This document shows, piece by piece, positions 1 to 4,520 of a DNA stretch of 5,372 nt. The notes under the pieces were generated by a model. It was given only the letters and a program-made list of their open reading frames with translations. It made no database searches and was not told where the DNA came from. The stretch spans positions 1 to 5,372 of the forward strand of contig JAJQHI010000126.1 in the NCBI GenBank assembly GCA_021199825.1, written 5' to 3'. Source of the stretch: Bacillota bacterium (GTDB lineage Bacteria; Bacillota; Clostridia; Oscillospirales; CAG-272). Position numbers and translations under genes: made by a program. Numbering within the stretch: the stretch's first letter is position 1; each line of letters begins with the position of its first letter.

Positions 1-2
1 TC

Positions 3-152
3 CTTTTGATGTCCGCGCTTTAATTTGTCGCATCCCTGCTTGAGCTGGTGCCGCCTATGGTAAACAAAATCCTCGTAGACTCCTGCATCAGATCTGAGGT
101 GGCGGCGTAGCTCTCCCTATCAAGGCAGTTTTTCGTCGGCTTTGTAAGCGTT
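3..152 (+). pseudogene. Nonsense-interrupted 5' part of the ABC exporter (TM1 region)
   Basis: In the same frame as the downstream exporter, bases 24-107 translate to a typical end of transmembrane helix 1 and first loop of a type I ABC exporter (FVASLLELVPP followed by MVNKILVDSCI). The reading is interrupted by TAA at 21-23 and TAG at 108-110. Family-like sequence lies on both sides of each stop in one frame (LLMSAL before the TAA; the TM2 region after the TAG), so these look like point nonsense changes rather than frameshifts. The hydrophobic context suggests the TAA was once a Leu codon such as TTA (inference). An ATG at 57-59 exists but is closed by the TAG. The true start lies left of the window. 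Alternatives are a sequencing error or stop-codon readthrough. Confidence 0.65.
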
Positions 153-1724
153 GTGTCGGCACTCCTTTTCGTGAATATCATATCGCGTGTTCTCGGTGTC
201 GGTCGCTCCGTTCTGGCAAACAACGTCGCGACAAAGATAACGATCGACCTGCGCAACATGGTCTTTGAAAAGATCCAAAAGCTCTCCGTCTCGCGCATTT
301 CAAAGCGCACGGCAGGCGAACTCATGACTCGCGTTTCAAACGATACAGCACAGCTTCAGGGCTTCATTTCGAGCGACATCGGCACAATGCTTCAGTACGT
401 GCTCGTCTTTTTGGTCGTCGGCGGAATCCTCTTCGCCTATGACTGGAGTCTGGCGCTTCTGATTCTCATCCCCCTGCCGATAGTGATGTTCGCGAACTCC
501 GTTTTCCGTTCAAAAATGGGCAGCCTCTTCCACCGCCAATGGCAGATGGACTCACGCGCCAGCACGATTCTGCATGATATATTCAGCGGAATCCGCGTCG
601 TAAAGGCGTTCGGAATGGAAAAACGCGAGGGCGAGAGATTCGACGAGGCGACGGAAAACGTCAGGACAGCGCAGATTAAAAGCGAAACCTTCTTTGCCGT
701 CTATCAGCCTATAATCTCATTTTTCATGGGAATCGGAGAGTTTTTCCTTCTCTACTACGTAGGAAATAAAATTCTCGGCGGCGAGATGACCCTTGGTGAG
801 ATGTCGCAGTTCACCTCATATGTGTCGATAATATACGGACCGCTCCGCTGGCTCTCAATGTTTCCGCGCCGCTGGGAACGCACAATGACGAGCGTCGTAA
901 AAATATTCGACATTGTCGATGAGGAGCTTGACGTATTCGATAAGGAGGACGCGCTCGACCTTGATATTCAGGGATATATCGAATTTGAAAACGTCGCGTT
1001 CGGCTACGACAGCGGAAACAACGTCCTTCACGACATAAGCTTCAAGGTAGAGCCCGGCGACTTTATCGGAATTGTCGGACGCTCCGGCGTCGGAAAATCA
1101 ACGCTCATCAACCTGGTGATGCGCCTTTACGACGCAGACGACGGAGTCGTCAAAATCGACGGACACAACATAAAGGACATCTCGCAGTCCTCCCTGCGCT
1201 CGCAGATAGGCGTCGTCCTTCAGGAAACCTTCCTCTTCTCAGGCTCAATATACGACAATATCGCATACGCGAAGCCTGACGCCACACGCGATGAGGTTAT
1301 CGCCGCGGCAAAGCTCGCGGGCGCGCATTCCTTCATCATGAAGATGCCCGATGCCTATAACGAACGTGTCGGCGAGCACGGACATACGCTTTCCGGCGGT
1401 GAGCGCCAGCGAATCGCAATTGCCCGCGCCCTGCTCCACGACCCGAAAATACTCATTCTCGATGAGGCTACAGCCTCACTCGATACAGAGACTGAGCGTC
1501 AGATTCAGGACGCGCTGCAGGTGCTCTCCAAGAACCGCACAACCCTCGCAATAGCACATAGGCTTTCAACCCTCAGAAACGCAACGCGCCTCATCGTCCT
1601 TGATAAGGGCACGGTTGCCGAGGTCGGAACGCATGATGAGCTCATGCGCCAGAAGGGCATATACTACGGTCTTGTCATGGCGCAGCGTCAGATGTCACGC
1701 ATGGCGCCGAAAAACGCATCCTAA
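153..1724 (+). CDS. ABC exporter half-transporter (TMD-NBD), N-terminally truncated or pseudogene
   Basis: The open part encodes 523 residues of a type I exporter: most of the membrane domain (helices roughly at residues 1-15, 79-96, 98-116, 181-205 and 215-235), then a complete nucleotide-binding domain. The ATPase motifs are all present: A-loop Tyr285, Walker A GRSGVGKST (309-317), Q-loop Gln357, signature LSGGERQ (413-419), Walker B ILILDE with catalytic Glu438, D-loop ASLD (441-444) and H-loop His469. It would work as a homo- or heterodimer in the cytoplasmic membrane; the substrate cannot be read. The coupling segment (about residues 127-180) and the IIYGPLRWLS stretch resemble a subgroup of long Firmicute exporters, but this is memory-based. 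GTG at 153 is merely the first start-like codon after the in-frame TAG; there is no Shine-Dalgarno before it and a protein starting there lacks TM1. Either the gene is a recent pseudogene with an intact 3' part or the two stops are artefacts. It ends in TAA just before a strong terminator and shares no operon with the rest of the window. Confidence 0.85.
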   Translation: MSALLFVNIISRVLGVGRSVLANNVATKITIDLRNMVFEKIQKLSVSRISKRTAGELMTRVSNDTAQLQGFISSDIGTMLQYVLVFLVVGGILFAYDWSLALLILIPLPIVMFANSVFRSKMGSLFHRQWQMDSRASTILHDIFSGIRVVKAFGMEKREGERFDEATENVRTAQIKSETFFAVYQPIISFFMGIGEFFLLYYVGNKILGGEMTLGEMSQFTSYVSIIYGPLRWLSMFPRRWERTMTSVVKIFDIVDEELDVFDKEDALDLDIQGYIEFENVAFGYDSGNNVLHDISFKVEPGDFIGIVGRSGVGKSTLINLVMRLYDADDGVVKIDGHNIKDISQSSLRSQIGVVLQETFLFSGSIYDNIAYAKPDATRDEVIAAAKLAGAHSFIMKMPDAYNERVGEHGHTLSGGERQRIAIARALLHDPKILILDEATASLDTETERQIQDALQVLSKNRTTLAIAHRLSTLRNATRLIVLDKGTVAEVGTHDELMRQKGIYYGLVMAQRQMSRMAPKNAS

Positions 1725-1731
1725 AAAAATA

Positions 1732-1765
1732 CGGCTCCGAGGTACTCCCCGGAGCCGCTTTTTTT
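1732..1765. terminator. Bidirectional intrinsic terminator between convergent genes
   Basis: An 8-bp perfect GC-rich stem, CGGCTCCG (1732-1739) with CGGAGCCG (1750-1757), can be extended inside by GG/CC after one A/C mismatch, leaving a TACT loop. It is followed by C and seven Ts (1759-1765). On the other strand the same stem is followed by T, A and seven Ts (complement of 1723-1729), so it should stop transcription from both the + strand exporter, whose stop codon ends 7 nt before the stem, and the - strand YtxH-like gene, whose stop codon sits in the T tract. Confidence 0.93.
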
Positions 1766-1958
1766 ATCCCATCCATTCGGATACGTTGTGCATCATCGTA
1801 CCCACAGCGTCAATCGCGTGACTGGCGCTCTTTTTGAGCTTCTTTTTCTTCGGCGACATCATAGACGCGGCAGCCCCTCCGACCGCAGCGCCCACAGTGC
1901 TTCCGATTATCAGTCCTGACACAATTCCCTTCGGGGATTTTTTAATGATTTCAAACAT
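1764..1958 (-). CDS. YtxH-like small glycine-zipper membrane protein
   Basis: This 64-residue protein has a short basic N-terminus (MFEIIKKSPK), one hydrophobic Gly/Ala-rich segment at about 13-34 (GLIIGSTVGAAVGGAAASMM) with GxxxG/GxxxA spacing, a lysine cluster PKKKKLKK (36-43), and a C-terminal helix-prone tail (SASHAIDAV...VSEWMG). The layout matches YtxH-like or general-stress glycine-zipper proteins: a single-pass membrane segment followed directly by a basic cytoplasmic part. Their molecular role is poorly defined. The ATG at 1958 is supported by GGAGGA (complement of 1966-1971) 7 nt upstream. It is the last gene of the - strand block and ends in the bidirectional terminator. Whether it is transcribed alone or by readthrough from the ABC genes is not clear. 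Assignment to the PF12732-type family is by look only; the existence of the gene is well supported by its RBS and composition. Confidence 0.8.
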   Translation of the reverse strand: MFEIIKKSPKGIVSGLIIGSTVGAAVGGAAASMMSPKKKKLKKSASHAIDAVGTMMHNVSEWMG

Positions 1959-2000
1959 TCAAATATCCTCCGTCAATATAAACTCATTTTTCTCCCGCCG

Positions 2001-2028
2001 ATTATATTATCCCCGACCTCTGACCTCT
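2001..2028 (-). promoter_or_regulatory. Possible -10 element and 7-bp tandem repeat upstream of the YtxH-like gene
   Basis: On the - strand a TATAAT (complement of 2001-2006, within GATAATATAAT) lies 42 nt upstream of the start codon of the YtxH-like gene. No good -35 sits 16-18 nt further up; instead that place is held by an exact tandem heptamer, AGAGGTC twice (complement of 2015-2028). A regulator-dependent promoter in which the direct repeat replaces the -35 is one reading; chance is another in this AT-rich spacer. Confidence 0.3.
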
Positions 2029-2102
2029 TATGCCATGCAATTCTTTCATCCGCCTCAACCGCTTTTAAAAAAAATCAAATTGCTGCATTCTCTCATTCAC
2101 CC

Positions 2103-2220
2103 AGAGCGCCGTGCCTGAAAAATTTGTTAAAACTATAACGCCCATAACTTAGAACACTGCACCTGAAGAATTTGCTTGAATCTGTTATACCCATAACACA
2201 GAGCGCTATTCCTGAAGAAT
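2103..2220. repeat. Imperfect 48-49 bp tandem repeat, about 2.4 copies
   Basis: Three successive copies start at 2103, 2151 and 2200. Shared landmarks keep the period: AGAGCGC/AGAACAC/AGAGCGC at the start, CCTGAA at 2114, 2162 and 2211, AATTTG at 2121 and 2170, and CCCATAAC at 2141 and 2190. Copies one and two are about two thirds identical by eye; the third is cut after 21 bases, where it runs into the palindrome beginning at 2213. Copy two has a small hairpin, TGTTAT/ATAACA (2183-2198). No open frame continues through the copies on either strand, although the - strand reading of copies one and two is briefly similar (FFRCS..., FFRHG...). The stretch fills the gap between the ATPase gene and the YtxH-like gene. 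Confidence 0.8.
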
Positions 2221-2275
2221 CGAATTAATTCGATTCTTCACGATTTTCGTGATGAATCTACGATTCATCACGAAA
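2213..2275. repeat. Two adjacent long palindromes covering the ATPase stop codon
   Basis: Bases 2213-2240 form a perfect 28-bp palindrome (14-bp arms, TGAAGAATCGAATT and its complement, no loop). Bases 2245-2275 form a second hairpin with 14-bp perfect arms (TTTCGTGATGAATC / GATTCATCACGAAA) and a 3-nt loop. The arms are related: GATTCTTCACGA (2232-2243) pairs with TCGTGATGAATC (2247-2258) with one mismatch, so the same roughly 12-bp unit occurs four times in alternating orientation. The ATPase stop codon (2258-2260) lies at the tip of the second hairpin. Neither hairpin is followed by a T run on the - strand, so they are not standard intrinsic terminators, but they could protect the 3' end of the ABC transcript or stall polymerase. 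Confidence 0.93.
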
Positions 2276-2935
2276 TATCATGCCGTCCATCATCTCAATA
2301 ACTCTCCCCGCGCGGGCGGCTACATCCATGTCGTGCGTCACCATGATTATCGTCTGCCCGTCGCGCTCGTTCGCCTCTGCAAGAAGCGACATCACCTCTG
2401 CCGTGTTTTTGCTGTCCAGATTCCCCGTCGGCTCATCGGCGAGAAGAATCGCGGGTGAAGTTATAAGCGCACGCGCTATAGCGGCGCGCTGCTGCTCGCC
2501 TCCCGACATCTGGCTCGGATAATGAAATTCCTTTTCCTCAATTCCGAGCGACTTCAACACCGAAAGCAGCTTCTTGTCGCTGCATTTCCTCCCATCAAGC
2601 TCAAGCGGAAGCGTCACATTCGACCTCACGTTGAGCATCGGCAAAAGATTATAAAACTGATATATTATCGACACCCGGCGCCTCCTGTATTCCGCAAGCC
2701 TGCGCGCGGAAAATCCCGCAATATCCTCCCCGCCCACGATGACGCGCCCCGATGTAGGCGTGTCAACGCCTCCGAGAATATGCAGAAGCGTTGATTTTCC
2801 CGAACCGCTCGTGCCGACAACTGCGACAAATTCGCCCTTTTCAACGGTAAATGACACACCGTTCAGCGCCGTCGTTTCGCTGTCATACACCTTATAAACC
2901 TTTTTCAGATTTTCAACACGCAGTATTTCACTCAT
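2258..2935 (-). CDS. ABC transporter ATPase, LolD/MacB type
   Basis: A complete 225-residue ATPase of the LolD/MacB/FtsE-like group that drives FtsX-fold permeases. Visible motifs: Walker A GTSGSGKST (41-49), Q-loop Gln93 (IIYQFYNLLP, the form typical of this group), signature MSGGEQQR (143-150), Walker B ILLADEPTG with Glu168, D-loop NLDS (172-175) and H-loop His201 (VTHD). The length is normal for the family. The ATG at 2935 is chosen over an upstream TTG because GAGGTG (complement of 2940-2945) lies 4 nt before it; that Shine-Dalgarno contains part of the permease stop codon, so translation is likely coupled. It is co-transcribed with the permease gene 8 nt upstream and should form a two-subunit membrane complex with it. 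The C-terminus (FRDES, then TAG) lies within the palindrome cluster, which looks to have reshaped the gene's end. Substrate unknown: peptides, antimicrobials or lipoproteins are the usual cargo or targets of relatives. Confidence 0.95.
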   Translation of the reverse strand: MSEILRVENLKKVYKVYDSETTALNGVSFTVEKGEFVAVVGTSGSGKSTLLHILGGVDTPTSGRVIVGGEDIAGFSARRLAEYRRRRVSIIYQFYNLLPMLNVRSNVTLPLELDGRKCSDKKLLSVLKSLGIEEKEFHYPSQMSGGEQQRAAIARALITSPAILLADEPTGNLDSKNTAEVMSLLAEANERDGQTIIMVTHDMDVAARAGRVIEMMDGMIFRDES

Positions 2936-2943
2936 TGCACACC

Positions 2944-4215
2944 TCACCAATTGTTTTTAAGCAGCTCAACCGTTTTGATTTTGCGCACCGACATCGACAT
3001 GAAAAGCGACAGCGCAAGCGTTATCAGCAGCACCCCGCCAAACGCGGCGCCAATTTCCTTTATCGGAATAATAAACGAAAATTCGAGCGGCTCCTCAACC
3101 CATAAAAGATAAAATATAATAACGTCCGCAATAACCGTTCCGACGATGATATAAACGAAAGTATACACGCCGTAGTATATCGCCTCAACGGCAACCATAG
3201 CCGAAAGCGAGCGCTTTTCCATTCCAAGCGATTCAAGCGCCGCGAACTCCGAATATCTCCGCTTGAAATTCGTGTAAAATGACCCCGACGCGCCGAAAAG
3301 ACAAAGCAGGAACACCGCCGCGAACACAAGAAATATGAAAGTCAGAACGCTTCCCGTCATCGTGAAGTCAACCTGCATTACATACTCGAAAAGGAGCAAC
3401 ACAGAGACGAAAATCAGCGATGAAAGTGAGATTGTCATTGAAAATGAGCGGTATCGCGGCTTGTTGTTCTGATAATTCGCTGCGGCAAGCCTCCCTATCA
3501 CGCCGAATCTGCGCTCGATAATGTCGTCGAGAAATGTCTCCCGCAGCGATACATTTATCGCGTTCGTGCTTTTCGCTATATCGACCGCCGGTCGCCTTAT
3601 AAGCCTCACGGCTGGTATGAGTGCGGCAAATATGACTGACAAAAGCGCGGCTGCGGCGCACACGCCAAACGAAAGCGGCGTATGCTCACCAAAAATCTCA
3701 ATCGCCCCCACGCCCGACGGCACAATTATCTCTGCGTTGAAAAAATCAATCAGCCGCGAGGACAAAAAAAGACCTCCAGCCAAGCCAAGAGGAACGCCTA
3801 TAACGGAGAATAATATCGTGTCAAAAAGCAGATACACAACAAGGGATGTCGGGGATGCGCCGAGAGTTGACAGCACGGAAAGAATTTTCGTCCGCTCGCC
3901 CTCCGTCGTCTTGAAAGCGCTGCCGACCGAAAATATCACGAGCAGCACCGCGATTGCGAAAAACAAATCCATCACCGAAATGAGAAGAATCAAATCGTCC
4001 GCCGAAAGAATTATATCCCATATCTCCTCGTCCGTATATCCCTCCCCTTTGTACCTCACAAATTTGCCGGCATATCCGCAGCTGACAACCGCGTCGGCGA
4101 CGGAAGCGATAATTACAAGCACCGCGATGGCGAATATGATGGAGATGAGCATAACCGCAATAACACGCTTGTTTTTAAGAAGCGACCCCAATGATATTTT
4201 AACTACAGCCTTCAT
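2944..4215 (-). CDS. FtsX-type ABC transporter permease, compact two-module form
   Basis: A 423-residue membrane protein with eight predicted helices (about 18-42, 75-99, 122-152, 181-205, 258-280, 287-310, 341-372 and 386-409) arranged as two FtsX modules. Each module has the cytoplasmic coupling motif after its second helix: TEGERTKILSVLSTLGAS (104-121) and RRYSEFAALESLGMEKRS (319-336). The second module is introduced by NYQNNKPRYRSFSM (247-260), and the C-terminus RKIKTVELLKNNW (411-423) is the usual FtsX ending. Extracytoplasmic loops are short: about 32, 28, 6 and 13 residues, so it lacks the large external domain seen in MacB or BceB-like permeases. The ATG at 4215 has AAGGAG (complement of 4225-4230) at 9 nt; an in-frame upstream ATG at 4266 has no RBS and would add an unlikely leader. 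Partner ATPase lies directly downstream. Function is probably export or mechanotransmission on peptides or lipids at the cytoplasmic membrane; the substrate is not readable. Confidence 0.9.
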   Translation of the reverse strand: MKAVVKISLGSLLKNKRVIAVMLISIIFAIAVLVIIASVADAVVSCGYAGKFVRYKGEGYTDEEIWDIILSADDLILLISVMDLFFAIAVLLVIFSVGSAFKTTEGERTKILSVLSTLGASPTSLVVYLLFDTILFSVIGVPLGLAGGLFLSSRLIDFFNAEIIVPSGVGAIEIFGEHTPLSFGVCAAAALLSVIFAALIPAVRLIRRPAVDIAKSTNAINVSLRETFLDDIIERRFGVIGRLAAANYQNNKPRYRSFSMTISLSSLIFVSVLLLFEYVMQVDFTMTGSVLTFIFLVFAAVFLLCLFGASGSFYTNFKRRYSEFAALESLGMEKRSLSAMVAVEAIYYGVYTFVYIIVGTVIADVIIFYLLWVEEPLEFSFIIPIKEIGAAFGGVLLITLALSLFMSMSVRKIKTVELLKNNW

Positions 4216-4257
4216 GCAGTTCAACTCCTTCATATCAAATATCCGCAAAACGCTCCG

Positions 4258-4277
4258 CGCTGACACGCTGACACGCT
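4258..4277 (-). repeat. 8-bp tandem repeat in the leader of the ABC operon
   Basis: CGCTGACA occurs twice in tandem followed by CGCT (2.5 copies), just downstream of the predicted transcription start of the permease operon and about 45 nt before its start codon. It is flanked by GCAAAA (4245-4250) and TTTTGC (4277-4282), which could close a hairpin around the repeat in the leader RNA. It may be a regulator binding site or a leader structure, or simple slippage; the sequence alone does not decide. Confidence 0.5.
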
Positions 4278-4289
4278 TTTGCTGCTATA

Positions 4290-4318
4290 TTTATACACTA
4301 TTCAGCCTGATTCGTCAA
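4290..4318 (-). promoter_or_regulatory. Sigma-70/SigA-type promoter of the permease-ATPase operon
   Basis: On the - strand TTGACG (complement of 4313-4318) is separated by exactly 17 nt from TATAAA (complement of 4290-4295), giving five of six matches to each housekeeping consensus. The expected start is near 4283, leaving a leader of about 70 nt before the permease ATG at 4215. The -35 and most of the spacer lie inside the 3' end of the YolD-like gene (stop codon at 4302-4304), so the ABC operon can be expressed apart from the polymerase genes. No terminator separates them, so readthrough from upstream is also possible. Confidence 0.75.
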
Positions 4319-4520
4319 TATCCTTTTTAATTTTCTTTTCTTCCTCTCCGTCCAAAAAATCCGATGCCTTAACCGCGTCGTCATATCCCGTCAGCGCCGC
4401 GAAGGGCGCGAACTGCGCCGCCCTGCCGCTCATCGTCATGCGCGCACGCCACGCGGACTGCTTGTGCGGCAGATTTATTATATCCGCGTAAATTCCGCCG
4501 TCGTCCTTTTCGTCCCTCAT
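4302..4520 (-). CDS. YolD-like protein, partner of the Y-family polymerase
   Basis: This 72-residue protein begins with an acidic stretch, then YADIINLPHKQS (11-22) and the hallmark SGRAAQFAPFAALTGYDDAV (31-50), followed by a charged tail (EEEKKIKKDIDE). The R-A-x-Q-F-x-P-F-A-A-L-x-G-Y core is typical of YolD-like (PF08863-type) proteins encoded next to UvrX/YqjW-like polymerases in Firmicutes; they have been proposed to act like UmuD by helping or regulating the polymerase, though that is not firmly settled. The ATG at 4520 overlaps the polymerase stop codon as ATGA and has AGGAGG (complement of 4530-4535) 9 nt upstream, so the two are translated together. Its 3' end carries the -35 and spacer of the following operon's promoter. 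Length is a little short of Bacillus YolD (about 110) but usual for the clostridial forms. Confidence 0.88.
   Translation of the reverse strand: MRDEKDDGGIYADIINLPHKQSAWRARMTMSGRAAQFAPFAALTGYDDAVKASDFLDGEEEKKIKKDIDESG

Noticed and set aside
20..325. A 101-residue - strand frame opposite the start of the exporter.
   Set aside because: It lies antisense to recognisable exporter sequence, is rich in Arg/Thr/Ser as expected of a shadow frame, and has no supported start.
3..1724. Reassigned stop codon (TAG or TAA read as an amino acid) to explain the stops in the exporter frame.
   Set aside because: TAA ends the exporter itself directly before a strong terminator, TAG ends the ATPase, and TGA ends the permease, polymerase and YolD-like genes. 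All three codons act as stops in this window.
2213..2275. Intrinsic terminator of the ABC operon, or a CRISPR or transposon end.
   Set aside because: No T run follows either hairpin on the - strand; there are no regularly spaced unique spacers as in CRISPR; and no transposase, target duplication or insertion-sequence ends are seen.
2944..4266. Longer permease starting at the upstream ATG at 4266.
   Set aside because: There is no Shine-Dalgarno before it, the extra residues (MSARSVLRIFDMKELNC) cover the 8-bp repeat and the leader, and the ATG at 4215 has AAGGAG at 9 nt and gives the usual FtsX N-terminus.
3521..4330. A 269-residue + strand open frame opposite the permease.
   Set aside because: It is antisense to a clear FtsX permease, has low-complexity Ser/Thr/Ile composition, no RBS and no recognisable domain.
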